Assembly: GCA_025024175.1 (NCBI GenBank) | Contig: QCXZ01000137.1 | Location: 26,651,327-26,715,326, forward strand | Length of the DNA stretch: 64,000 bases | Direction: 5' to 3' | Source of the DNA: Rhyzopertha dominica | Taxonomy: Eukaryota > Arthropoda > Insecta > Coleoptera > Bostrichidae | In this document: positions 34,691 through 45,873 of the stretch, piece by piece | How positions within the stretch are numbered: position 1 is the first letter of the stretch | Layout of the letters: each line of letters opens with the position of its first letter | Notes under the pieces: model-generated | What the model was told of the DNA's origin: nothing | Seen by the model: the letters and a program-made list of their open reading frames with translations, nothing else | Database searches by the model: none | Program-made: the position numbers and the translations under genes

Positions 34691-35400
34691 AAAGTTTTCG
34701 AATAGCATTAGATTTTCATTTGTCATTCGACTCCAACTGCATTAAGAAGAGTAGGTAATTGATGAATTTTGAGAAATTCGGTAGTTTCAATTTCAATCAA
34801 CTCTTTAAGAAGGTTAAATAATTTATTCATATAATCAATCGTACAACATATTATTTTATGAGTTCCGCTTAAATGGCACTGAGGGCATCTGTCTTCCTAT
34901 TCTCCCATGCCTATGTACTATCGTTCAAAAGAGCATCTTACCTGAACTGCTGTTTCCTGTGAATCACATAATCTGTTAATATTTTCTTTCAAAGAAGTGA
35001 TACTGCACTGCATAATTTAGATGTTCGATGATGCATGAAAATTCATCACGTTCCATAAAATATCTGTGTTGGTTTTGTGCACATACATTCGATCTTATAG
35101 TGAAACTGCAACGGTGTGCTTTGTCACGACCCAACCAAATGATGGTTATTGTAACTTAAGACAGTTTTAGCGTAGAGAAATACCATTATAATGAAGAATG
35201 TTCCACAATAATACCACCAACATGTTGCATTTTGATGCATAAACTTGAGATTCGCTAGTTTTGTATTTTTTTTTCTTAATATCCGGCTAGGATGTATCCT
35301 TAAAAATGCTTGGTGCGCTTTCAGTAACCCGTGATACAACAAAGCAAGAGATTTGTAATAAAATTCGTCTCTGAATTATCTTTAACATTTACCGTGTAAG
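34691..35400. other. no feature recognised
   Basis: A+T-rich. A minus-strand frame at 35124-35342 has no motif. Confidence 0.4.
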
Positions 35401-35429
35401 TTAGTGGTAGTCTTGGTTAGCTGGTCGCG

Positions 35430-35535
35430 GTCGGGCGATCTCGCCTTCACTGATGTTTCACCCACCGCTGTGTTGAGTATATGAACTTACTTCTGAAGAT
35501 GCTCGCTACAACAGCGGGTGAAACATCAGCGAATA
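35430..35535 (+). mobile_element. Penelope-like terminal hairpin relic
   Basis: CTGAAGA (35493-35499) is followed, after one base, by GCTCGCT/AGCGGGT pairing (35501-35507 with 35513-35519) and GAAACATC (35520-35527). An inverted partial copy, CACTGATGTTTCACCC...CAGCGGTG on the complement, occupies 35444-35475. Core, hairpin and GAAAC trailer match the motif at 11989-12022, so both are probably ends of Penelope-like elements. As there, one extra base sits between the core and stem II. Confidence 0.5.
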
Positions 35536-36397
35536 AAAAAAATGTGTTTATGAATCGTAATTGTTTTGTTTTTGTTGCAGGTATGTATATTCAGCGAGCT
35601 GCTTACATATTTCTTCTATAGACGGTAGGATAAAGTTTATTCTTAGCATGTAAGTAATGCTATCTGAGCTATTGTTTATAAAGCACTAATGCATTTAAAC
35701 ACAGCATCGCCTTTCTGGGAATATTACATTTGAATGTTCGAATGCGTGCCTTATCGTGGTAGCGATCGAGTTACAATTATTAGCACTGTTGAATAAGGCA
35801 TTTTTTTAACTATCCGTTTATGGAGTAAAGAGATCTCGCTTCTTATCATCAGAAATAAAACGCCTAAGCGGATGTGGAATTTTATTTGGATTGGTGAAGC
35901 ATGACGATCGGTGTTTTTACCTTATATGATTATCGTGTTTGTTTACTGGCAAAAAAAAACCGTTTTCCCGTCTTAGAAAGTATGACTTTTATTAAGTATT
36001 CACGAAAGTGTGTTTTAGTTGAGTTGCATATGTTTGTTGGCGTAGGTGCTTGTATTTGATTAATTGCATATTTAACATTTGTAGTCCAAGATGTGCTTTG
36101 AAGAATTTACTAATTTGTTGTCTTTTGTATGGTGTTTTATATATTAATTTGCCGTCGCGATAATAAATTTGAAATGGTATTCAAAATAACATTTTTAGTA
36201 TGTTTTTATATTTTGTGTTTGTGGATATTACACATTCGACAGTAACATAAACGGCGAAGTAAATTTTGGTAATTAAATTTTTAGTGTAGTGGTTTAGGAA
36301 AAAGAAATGTTGAACTTAATAGAATCAGTTTATGAATGTTTACAGAAAGTGACCAGCAATAACTGAAATGTCTTTTTAAATTGCTAAACTGTCTTTA
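35536..36397. other. no feature recognised
   Basis: A+T-rich sequence without repeats matched elsewhere in the window. Confidence 0.4.
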
Positions 36398-36640
36398 CCG
36401 GGTATTTCAACGAAAACGAGCCACTGTCGATAATTCCTATGACGAAAAAATTCGAGTAAAATCCTGAAACAAGTCGATTTTATTCGGAGGGAGACAACTT
36501 GCAAGTTGTCAGAACAGCAAGTAATATCTACCTCATTTTGAGTTTCTTCCAAAGCCCGTTTTCAAATGCGTAGTAGAAAAACGATCAACTTTTTTTTTGA
36601 AAAATTTATTTATTTTAAAAAGGTGTTTATGAAATTACTT
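36398..36640 (+). repeat. TIR element family D fragment
   Basis: Starts CCGGGTATTTCAACGAAAAC after TA and shares AACAAGTCGATTTTATTCGG and other text with the complement of 18180-18357. The ACGATCAA and poly-T portion near 36580 resembles 15975-16000. No right end is found. Confidence 0.5.
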
Positions 36641-36689
36641 CAAGCTTGAACTGATTAAATTTTCAAGACGGTTCCTATCCACCTTCACA

Positions 36690-37510
36690 CAATAGTTGAG
36701 TTGCAACTCATTTGCTTGCCTGACATTTCCAAAAGATCTCTGGAGTCAACTGCTGGAAATCAGACACATTGTGTAAGTCCCCTGAAAATTCTCACCAATG
36801 AATTCTCAGAAGCAGCGCATTGCTTGATAAATAATGACTTGAATTCGTTGTTGCTTGCTTCCAGTAAACATTTAGTACAAATTAATCGTGCTAAGTCTTA
36901 AGCATTAATATTTGGTGGCGATGAACAAAGAAACTACACAAAATCATTGATGGACGTCCGTATGATGCTGCAAAACATTTAGGCTTGATTTAGACCTCTT
37001 TTCTTAGATTCCACGAACACATCAATAATGTGATTAAAAACTGCTATTCTATGTTGACAATTATTTACAGCTTTCGGGAATATTTATCTGCAACAAAAAA
37101 TTATTATGTTCTCTCTAGATTTAATTACTTTCATGCAGTTAATGGTTCCTGTCTTTTAAGTACCGATACTCCTCGAATTCAAAATGTTAAAAATTTCTGC
37201 TTAAGGCTTATCACGGCTATGAGATGAAACCAGAGAATTAGGCGTAGTACATTGCATTGCGTTGTATTTTTTTTACAAGATAATTAGGTTTCAGACTCCA
37301 CCGTATCTATAACGTTCATAACATAAACACTAGACGCAGGTGTGTGTTGGATGTCTCTTTTCATCGCAAAGAACTTATTTAAAAGATCTTTTTCTTACAT
37401 GATAGCTAATTTGGTAAATTTATTAACTACTCAGAACTTCAAATTATCCCACAATAGCTATAAAGTTAACATTAGAATGCAGCTGCTTGCTTGTCTGTGA
37501 TGAATTACTT
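36690..37510 (+). pseudogene. jockey/CR1-like RT, 3' end relic
   Basis: Successive plus-strand frames give ASSKHLVQINRAKS and ALIFGGDEQRNYTKSLMDV, then HINNVIKNCYSMLTIIYSFR and EYLSATKNYYVLSRFNYFHA, then NGSCLLSTDTPRIQNVKNFC and LRLITAMR. A tail follows with LFKRSFSYMIANLVNLLTT. These are the thumb and post-RT region of jockey/CR1-clade non-LTR retrotransposons. Frameshifts and stops occur about every 60 codons. The FADD box and N-terminal RT are missing, so it is a 5'-truncated dead copy. Confidence 0.8.
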
Positions 37511-39169
37511 CCTATATTTATTTATTTTTTACTCATGGTCATGACCTGTTTTTCTTCTTTATTCTCCGTTCCTCTTGTGCCTGATTCTCCCCTGAATTTC
37601 TGCNTTTTCTTGTGTTTTTCTNCTTCTTCTTTATCATAGTGATTTATTTTAGTTTTAATATAGGGTGATGATACGAGTAAATACCTGTTCCTTAAAAATT
37701 AACATTTCCTATTTACTTACTTTTTATTACAGTGACTCATTGCAGTGACAATAGCGAAATACGCAATTTTTTAAAAGCAGCTTTTAAATGGTTTTTCATT
37801 GCAAAATTGTGGGGTTTTGAAATATCTATAAGAAGTTTAATAGCAATGTTACGAATAAATACGAATTACTCTCATAATAAAACATTTTAATTTAGTGGTA
37901 ACATTAATTTAACAATCTTAAGTACTGGACAATAGATAGTGTAAATTCTTTTATGATTATTTATCCTTAAATTTGAAAACAGAAAGGTTTAAGTTATTGT
38001 ACCGGAAACTAGATAATATTTAATTATCATAAATTAATAATTTATAAAGAGTTTCCAATTCCAATAATTAAAATCTTTTATACTGACTATACAGTATAGC
38101 AATGTTTCACTTTGTTTGAAGACGAGGAACTATAATTTATAAACACAACTTACGCAACCTGCGCGCGCTGTACTTGTGTATTGTTAGTTCACATCGTTAC
38201 GATTGTCTTCAAAAAGAATAATTAGTTGATGTGTCGCGAAACAAGTTGACAAAGCACAATATCTAATTTGCCACGACTTGTGGTCGTTTTCTAGTTTGAT
38301 TGCGGGAAGTGGGCAATTATTCGTATGTACTTCCTGATTGTCTTAATAGTCGCTGTTGTGAGATGGTATCACTGGATTGATCCCGTTACCATTCTTCGGT
38401 ATCCCCTGACAAAAACCTGTTTTCTTATTGTCTTATTTTTAGTTTTTGAATACAGAAAATTGACCTAGCCCTAGCTTTGCAGTTTGCTGTCACAAAAAGG
38501 CGAAAAAAGTAAATTTGATCTAATAATTTTTGTTTCTTAAATCAAACCATGTTATTTAATATGAGAGCGTGGTTTGATTGAATCTTATTAGTTTACGTCT
38601 TTATTAGATATTGCATAGTTATTTGCCAGGTAGATAGGCAACTAGCCTTACACCCGCATGGAATACCTGTATTGCAGTCGTTTGCATACTGGCAGTTTAA
38701 TTTTGATTGTCCATTTTTATTTTAAATTAATAGCCATTTCACTATCGTCCCAATGAAACCAGTCTTCACTTCTCGAACCAAAGTAGATTAAATCGAAAAA
38801 CTAAATGAGTTTATAGGAATTTGGAAATATGAATGATCTGCGTTCTGAATTTAATGGACAATTGTTTTCTAGTAAGAACCAATGTCACTCTTGCAACAAT
38901 TTTTTCGTTATTATGTCAACCACATGCATCCTTGTTAAGACTCATAAAAAAATCCGTAAGAAATGTTAAAAATTAGCTCTGTTACAAGTAGAAATGTAGT
39001 ACATTTGTTTACCAAACTCAATTTTATTTTCACCACTACTTCGGGCATTTACAGAAGTCGTTAATTTTATGTGATTTTTTATTTCTTTAATTATTTCTGA
39101 AAATCAGTATGACCTTACCGCTGGCAAACCGGTTGTTACCAATTTAGACAACGGTATCTTTTATATAAC
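37511..39169. other. no feature recognised
   Basis: A+T-rich, with a pyrimidine-rich patch at 37540-37640 (Ns at 37604 and 37622). No paired arms or motif. Confidence 0.4.
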
Positions 39170-39740
39170 GGGGTTGATGAAGGCTATGATTCCGCGTCAT
39201 TTATACAAATTTCTGAAAAGCATTCAATAATACACACTAATATACTAAGGCGGTTGGCAAGTTAATTTTCATATAGAAAATGCTTAGTTACACTTGTAAC
39301 TACTTTAAAAGCCCGTTAATATTCAGATCTTCTTAAGGGTTCTCATTCCACACCTTCACTGTTTGTAGAAATTATGAATGACTTACGTAAACGCCGTTAC
39401 AAATTTTCATTGATGATTTTAAAATTTGCTGAAAATGTTCTGATACTCCTAATCCTTCGACTTTGCAAGAAGATCTCAACCGTTGATTGACGTATACGTC
39501 AATCAACGTCTCAACTGCCTAAGTCTTTGGTGCTAAAAAGTGTGTTTTGTGTTTTCTATCAAACTGAAGCTTTCTTTGTTTCTTTAAACATTTACAATAT
39601 AAATGTATGTCTCGACTCGCTATGAGCCATTAAAGATTTGGATCTCATTAGGTACGAATTTGGAGATCACAGCAGTTTCATAATTTTGAAGCTCAAATTA
39701 TACTGGAGCTCAGAAGAAATACAGCATCCAGCAGGAAAAA
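39170..39740 (+). pseudogene. jockey/CR1-like RT, palm-region relic
   Basis: Plus-strand fragments read GSHSTPSLFVEIMNDL (the block normally GVPQGSxLGPLLFxxxINDL), then YKFSLMILKFAENVLIL (the F-A-D-D box, degraded to FAEN), then TLQEDLNR and, after a 28-base palindrome, LVLKSVFCVF (normally LNxxKCxxxSF). Still later comes IKDLDLIRYEFGDH (normally KDLGVxFDxxL). The order and spacing match the RT palm of CR1/jockey elements. Many stops and frameshifts; inactive. Confidence 0.65.
39481..39508. repeat. perfect 28-bp palindrome
   Basis: The 14 bases CGTTGATTGACGTA are followed without spacer by their exact complement. The palindrome lies inside the RT relic exactly where DLNRLIDxC would be encoded, and CTCAAC occurs on both sides. 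Confidence 0.9.
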
Positions 39741-39789
39741 TGTTTTGAATGTTTTTGTATTATTTTTTTCTTTAGTTTTTTTGTTACCA

Positions 39790-40430
39790 CAAACCAATAA
39801 AATTTGAGGGTAGCACAAATATTTGAGAATATGTTGCTCCGCCACGATTATTACATCATACCCCCTAACTCGGCGAGGCATAGAAACATAATCAAGTGGT
39901 CGATTTCTTCTTGTGGTAAGCGGTCTCGGACCTGTTCAACACATATTCGCAAATGGTTCCCTACTGACTGTGGTGGCAATAGCTGAGTGTTCTGCTGATG
40001 CTATCCCACATATGTTCTTTTGGGGATAAGTTGGTGGTTCCTGTAGGCCTGTCCAAAATCAAATAAAAAAATTCATGATTTAGAGTTGGCTGTTTACTAC
40101 CCAGCGTTGCTTTATTGTANTGTAAGAAGTTTTAGATATTCAAGCGATACATTGGGGGCTATTAAAGTACCCTTGACTAACTCCAGGGGAGATCTGGCTG
40201 GGTTTGTTGGGGGTAGACATATAGCGCTCCATACATGGTGGTGGATGTATCTATTGACTGTGTGATATTCTAAAGCCAACTCTGCGATTTTCTTTTCATA
40301 GCAATTCGTCTGACACGTCTACCATCATGGAACCCTAAGCATAAACTTGAATCATCTTTGAAGCATTGAAATTCCAATCTACGTCCCATTTTAGCCTTTA
40401 AAATTAGTAGTAGCACCTGCAATGAATGGT
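39790..40430 (-). pseudogene. Tc1-like transposase relic
   Basis: Minus-strand frames in order: LCLGFHDGRRVRRIA (normally FCLGxxDGRxRVRR, around the first catalytic Asp block), RSPLELVKGTLIAPNV, LSPKEHMWDSISRTLSYCH (normally SPDLSPIEHVWDxxGRxL, catalytic Glu block), then EQVRDRLPQEEIDHLIMF and MPRRVRGYDVIIVAEQHI at the C terminus. The QDNARPH block is not readable. Several frameshifts and stops, and an N at 40120. Related FCLGFHD text at 62820-63200 shows that a second copy of this family is in the window. Length and order fit the C-terminal two-thirds of a roughly 340-residue Tc1-family enzyme. Confidence 0.8.
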
Positions 40431-42054
40431 ATGCATAAAGGGCTATGACATGAACCCTTTGATTAACCTTTAGGTTTGTTGCTGGAATTGTTGCATTTCG
40501 ATTATAGCGTCGATTACATAACGCATGCAGTTCTGAGACACAACACTGGCGTTCAGCATTATTAAATTTAATTAATTTTTGTCCTAAATGTGAAAATCAG
40601 GCTTCCAAAAAAATGAGATAAAACAGTAAAAACGTTATTACTTCTTCCTGAATAAACGTTTATATTATTTTGTTGACGGATTACACCACATCTACCAGGT
40701 GTTGAGCTCCAATATTCTCAGACATTGCGCTGACTTCTCTATTTTTCCTCTTGCACCTTTATATTTACAGATTGAACTGAAAAAAAAACAATTTATATTC
40801 AGTTAAAAATCTACTTATAGGTGAGCTCTTTTTTACTTTGTTCTATAAGCTCAAATACGTTTCTGGTGCTTGGGGCAAGTTACTTTGAAATACCCTGGTA
40901 TGAACTGTGTAACTACTAGGAGTCTGTAATGACGTTTCTTATGAGTCGGCGGCAGAGATAGGCCTGTTTCTACCCGAAAATTGCTTTCTTTCGACAGAGA
41001 GGTCATTTACCTATAAATAAATTTTATTTCAAACGCTGAACTGATGTAAAACTGAGACCGCAGTTTTTATTCGCCCGCAACCGCAGTTTGTAATAAAACT
41101 TCCAGAATCTGTTTGAATGAGGGACGTATGTTTATACTAATCTTTGCGTTTAGCTAATGACTTTGTTTTTACTCTGCAAGGTGCCTTTGTAATTACATGT
41201 AGGTATTTACGTTGTTTTAGTAAGCTATCACAATTTGTTGTCGATCTACTAATAATAAAACATATATCCACGCGTCCATTTGTTAGTGATTAAAATATTA
41301 ATGTAACAACCAATGTATAACCACTTCTTATATTTTATGCGTATTTTCTATATAAATCAGCATTTTATAAATATCTCCGGCGCGATTTTTTTATGGCTTA
41401 GTAAACTAATTGCAAAATTTTGCTGAGTTACTGTCCTACATAGTTTACTGCAATATCTTGGCTTGTAAAACATAATTTAAAAAAATGAACCTGTTCAATT
41501 AGTTGATCTTAAATTTAGAAGTTGCAAAATTGTCCGCTGTTTGGCATGCCATTAAAGTTTACGGAATTACAGGACATCACATTTAAGATGGTATTAAAGC
41601 TAAACATAAACATAGTTACTGCGTCTCTTTTTTACGCTAAGGATCGTTAGTATGTTTAAAAACACATTCAAGCACACTATATTTATATAACAATAGCATC
41701 CTTGTAGTATTTGTTAGCATGGTCAAGCAGTGTTATAATATTGACCTAATAGTAAAAAATAAGTACATTGCCCGAGTACAATAGCAGCATAATCAAGTTA
41801 AGCAACTTATGTTCTATACACAAGTTTCTAAACACAATTTACGACGCGTATATTCAGAAATTACTTTTAACTACTTTTGAACATATACTCGTATGCACAA
41901 AAATTGTAAGTATAAATTTGTATATAATAAAATCAAAACGTTTTTTATTAAAGATCAAAGATAATAATCAACTGAATGTATTTTAAACGTAGATAAGTGA
42001 CATTGATTGGGGTAATAGGCATACCTATATGCGTATTGAAAGGGATTGTCAGTT
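40431..42054. other. no gene recognised
   Basis: The left few hundred bases may include the worn N-terminal part of the Tc1-like relic, without readable motifs. The rest is A+T-rich. A 72-codon frame at 41768-41986 has no motif. Confidence 0.35.
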
Positions 42055-42118
42055 TTGACCAGGTTTGAACCCGGGACTTTTTGATTAGGTACTGGTTAAA
42101 CGTGCTAATCACTAAATA
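42055..42118 (-). mobile_element. tRNA-like SINE head (minus copy)
   Basis: The minus strand reads GTGATTAGCACGTTTAACC (A-box region), then AGTCCCGGGTTCAAACC with a B box at 42062-42072. It is inverted relative to the next copy; the two A-box ends face each other. Confidence 0.65.
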
Positions 42119-42129
42119 CAAAACCGTAT

Positions 42130-42240
42130 ATATGCCACTTTGACCTGGATTTTGAATAGGGCTTTGATGGGACCGTGGTTAGCACATTTGACTGGTAAAA
42201 GGTCCCGGGTTCAAATCCTGGTCAAAGATTACTTATTACT
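42130..42240 (+). mobile_element. tRNA-like SINE head (plus copy)
   Basis: CTTTGAT (from 42162) and GTCAAAG (ending at about 42227) form a 7-pair acceptor-like stem. GTGGTTAGCACA is an A box and GGTTCAAATCC (42209-42219) an intact B box with a five-pair T arm. The anticodon arm is three bases short compared with the 27732 copy, so it is not a functional tRNA. The leader is shared with the 27670-27830 SINE. Confidence 0.7.
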
Positions 42241-45200
42241 TATGTAAGTTCTTGATTAACCACAACAATTCTTATTTATTCGTTTTATTACCTACATTGT
42301 GTTGTAAAAAGTTTGGGATCAAATTTTTAGTAAAGAAAGCAGTTCTCCAAAAAATTAACTTGTTTCAACAATTCTTTATTTCATTGTAAAAATTTTTTCC
42401 ATTTGCCTTGTATATTATATTATTATATCAGTAGTGAAAAAGATGCATTTGAACACCTACTTATTATACTCATATACTTACTATTAGGATGAATAGATTT
42501 CGGAAAGCGTATGAAAATACTACAGAGATACAACACTACAATTTTTGCATGATTTTTAGCTACTCTGTAATATTGAATTTACTTTTTCAGTACTTTAATT
42601 AACATTTCATATTCTGATTATTTCTACAGGAAAAAAATGTAAGTAAAGTTGGTATAACTGCGCCATTAAATTTAGAGGAATTATTAACTGTCTGAACGTT
42701 CCTGAAGATGTTGGATTTTTGTGTAGATCGGTATAGACCAACAATCTGCGAGGCTTTATACCACAATGACAAATGCTGACGCTAATAATTTACCTACTTT
42801 TGTAGTAATTTTTGACGTGTTACACCGCACTTGGGGGGCATTTGGTAGGGTCTGTTATTACAGAGACCTACATTGCCATTTGTCCAATCATTTTGTGATT
42901 GTCCATGTGTCCATGTCATTTTTTGGTTTGGTTTTACGAACTATGAAGTATTACGGTACGTAAGTACAAGTACAGGACAAGCCGAGCAAAAAGAGTCCAG
43001 TGAAATAAAATTACTTTGTCTACGTCATAATTATTTTAGTTCAAAGATAACTTCTTTCTCTACCACCTATTTAAGATATGTTCAGTTAAATTTATGGGTG
43101 TATTAAATGTACAGCCAACCAAGTTTTTTTACGAGAGTATGAACATTGTGTTGATATTCGTTTTGACTTATATGTCAGTGTTAAAACTAGTTAATTCTTG
43201 TTTTTGGCAGCTAAAATACACACATGAGTGCCAAAGGTACTTACATCACATTATGATTCATATACTTTATACGAATTAAGAAGCAGTGATATTCCATTCA
43301 AATTTAAATGGAAGTACGCCTTTCGGGCATTTCTGTAATTCACGAAAGTGAGATCCATTATTGCCGTTTTAATTATCTTTGTAGTTTATACAAGAGCATG
43401 GCTACACGTTTTCCACAAAGAATAAGCGTGGGGAGTAAAAATGCACGCATTTTAATTAGCGATAAGCAGACGTAATTATTTGCCGCTTTTTAAGATAATA
43501 GCCTTTTTTATCTTGCGGCCAAAGTTACCCCTGTTTGCTTGGAAATCGTTTGAAGGGAGGTAGCTGTTTTACCTCTCATTTTTTCCTACGGTCTTTAAGC
43601 CCGGTGTAGAAATGGATTTTTATTAGTTCTCTTCTTATTTACTTATCTCGTTCTCTTCAAACACAAGTTTGTGCAGTAAAATTGAGGGCGAGCCACTAGG
43701 TCTGAACTTCTGTTTACTCAGGATGTGTAATAAAAGTTGAAATAGAACAAACACCGAGACAGTCTAATCAGGATGTTAAGTTTGTACAACGGAAGTAACA
43801 CTAGCATTCTGCAGGATTAAATGGTAACATTTATAGTCGGTGTTTATTTTGATAGACAGGATGGATCGAAAATGTAGATTGTTCTTTGTTCAGTTTCCAT
43901 CAGTTATATGCGGGCACATCATTCAATATTTGTCTAAACTTCGTAGGTCTAATTAATGCCAGATAAGCTTATAACCGTTATTTGTACGACTGTTACATAG
44001 TTTTAAGCAAGTGGGATATCTAACACCACCATAAGTTTAAAAAGATGTTTTTAGGTGCATAATTGGTATTCAACATTTTTTCTGTAGTAATAACGTATTT
44101 TTTTTCAGGCATAGGGGTTAGGGGTAATTACTTCGAAATTTTTGTACCATTATGCCACACAAAAAATGAGGTGGATATAATATATTTAGTTTTCCGTTAT
44201 TTGCTCAATTATGTCGAGTTGTATTTTCAGATTTTCTTACTACTTGATAGTGAGTATAAAAATGGTAAAATCTTCAGCACTCATCCCTTGCTTTATTTCC
44301 TGAAAATCTTTTGGTTGTACAGGGTGGACGCTATTGGAATTGCAACACTTTTCTCATGTTATCTTTTAGCAAACCAAGAATTTTTAAATTATTGTGGACC
44401 AATTGAAGAGTTTAAAGATATCGATAATGTTACAACAAATTCTTCGTTAGCTAACTATTGTTATATAAATACAATGCCATTTTAATAATTTAAATGCTTT
44501 ACATTTTTTCAAGTAAATCATGAGAATGGAATAATTAGAAGAAATTTGTAATATTTTAATGGGGTAAAACTTTACTATCTTGAATTTTTGTAATTTCAGC
44601 TGCCCAATACTAAATTATTTACTTGATCATTGATATGATTGTGTCGCTCGCATCTAGCTATAGGTTCTTTAAAAGTCAAATCTACTTGCTTTTATTTTTT
44701 ATTTGAAAACGTTAGAATTAATGGTAGAAGTATCGATTTCCTCTTTTTTTCGAGATTTATTTTTTGAAGATAACGATTATTATTATTATTTTTGTTTTCG
44801 GTATAATTTATACCACTTAGCCAAAACCTGAGGAGATACTGTAAATGACGAAATAGAGTAGAAACCTTTTGAAATTTGACATATGGGAAGTTGTAAGTTT
44901 GTCGCGAACTGTTGCAGATTTATTTTAATAACAAAAAATAACCATGTTAGCATATTATCTCCAGATAAACGGACACGTATTCTCCCAAAGAAATTCGTCA
45001 ATTATTTCGAAAGCACTTATTATCCTTCCACAAAGGAAACAGGTTTACTTTTAATGCCATTAACTTCTTCGACATTACTTTTTATTTATTTTATTTTTCA
45101 TGAAGATTGTACCGTTTGAAGGATATATGTATAAGTATAGTTATAAACAGAAAATGAGAGAAGAGAATCAGCGCGGTTTGAGATGAAGTATAATAAGTGT

Positions 45201-45726
45201 GTTCGACTCCTCTCTTCATACCCGATCCGACGATATGTCACACGGTTAATCTATCATTGCGTAAGAAAATCACCCCCAACAACCCCTCAAACAATTGAAC
45301 ATCAGAAGGAAAATCGAATACAATGTAGCATTCTTTCGCGTTCTCAAACGTTTATTCATGTGTATTCACAAAGTGTGTACTCATAGAGGGTCGTTCGCAG
45401 TAATTTAAAAAAGTATAAAAATTACAGGTAAATGCGAACCATGAATGATTGCGAGTGTTTTGCACTCGTGGTATGTGGACGTGATGACGATGATTTGCAG
45501 TAGTTCGCTAAAATTTGTCGATAAAGGGTTTTTCTGTTTTGTTTGTTTTTTGGGAAATTAAAAAAATATCAATAATATGAACAAGAATCGCCTAGATGTA
45601 GCCAGTGCCTCGTATATTTTAAGGAATAAAATTATTTTTCATAAAAAGTGTCCAAATTGCTTACTTACCACATTACCATTCAATTTATTGAATACCAAAT
45701 AATATGTTTCACGAAATTACATAATA
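42241..45726. other. no supported gene; long A+T-rich stretch
   Basis: The longest frame, 44063-44485 (140 codons), is dominated by Phe/Leu/Ile/Tyr codons and contains a CAGGGTGGACGC TIR-like motif at 44342, so it is unlikely to be coding. 43270-43620 is somewhat richer in CpG and non-repetitive. A CGAGTG/CACTCG hairpin lies at 45451-45467. Confidence 0.35.
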
Positions 45727-45873
45727 TAAAAAATGCTTGTCTGTGCTGTNCTGTCTGCTTTGCAACCAACTACAGATAGATCTATTTCGCTGTCATTACA
45801 GCTCATCAGTTGTTTAGGTCTAATGCAGATAGCATGGCATAGAGCTGGTTTTGCCTATATACTAAAGACTTGG
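45727..45873 (-). repeat. hammerhead-bearing dispersed repeat, copy 2
   Basis: Aligns with 26535-26675 over its whole length with scattered substitutions and small indels. Flanking DNA differs between the copies, so they are independent insertions. No target duplication can be read. An N lies at 45750. Confidence 0.75.
45742..45842 (-). ncRNA. hammerhead ribozyme, decayed stem I
   Basis: The minus-strand core is the same as in copy 1: CUGAUGA (45803-45809), stem II GCUGU/ACAGC (45798-45802 with 45789-45793), GAAA (45785-45788), stem III AUAG/CUAU ending in an AUC triplet (C at 45775). The core-proximal part of stem I is damaged by a two-base loss (AACAA against UGUAGUU), and the distal helix has one mismatch. 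The catalytic core is intact, so slow or no activity is predicted. Confidence 0.7.

Noticed and set aside
42162..42227. Functional tRNA gene
   Set aside because: It is only 66 bases long with a shortened anticodon arm, and similar SINE heads occur at 27670 and 42055.
42699..42755. CTGAAGATGTTGG...CCAACAATC hairpin like a Penelope-type end
   Set aside because: The GAAAC that must follow stem II is missing.
44342..44370. CAGGGTGGACGC motif next to TA, like a mariner end
   Set aside because: No inverted partner was found in the window.
44063..44485. Longest plus-strand frame (140 codons) with hydrophobic stretches
   Set aside because: The composition is that of random A+T-rich DNA (Phe/Leu/Ile/Tyr), it spans a TIR-like CAGGGTGG motif, and no membrane protein family or splice context is evident.
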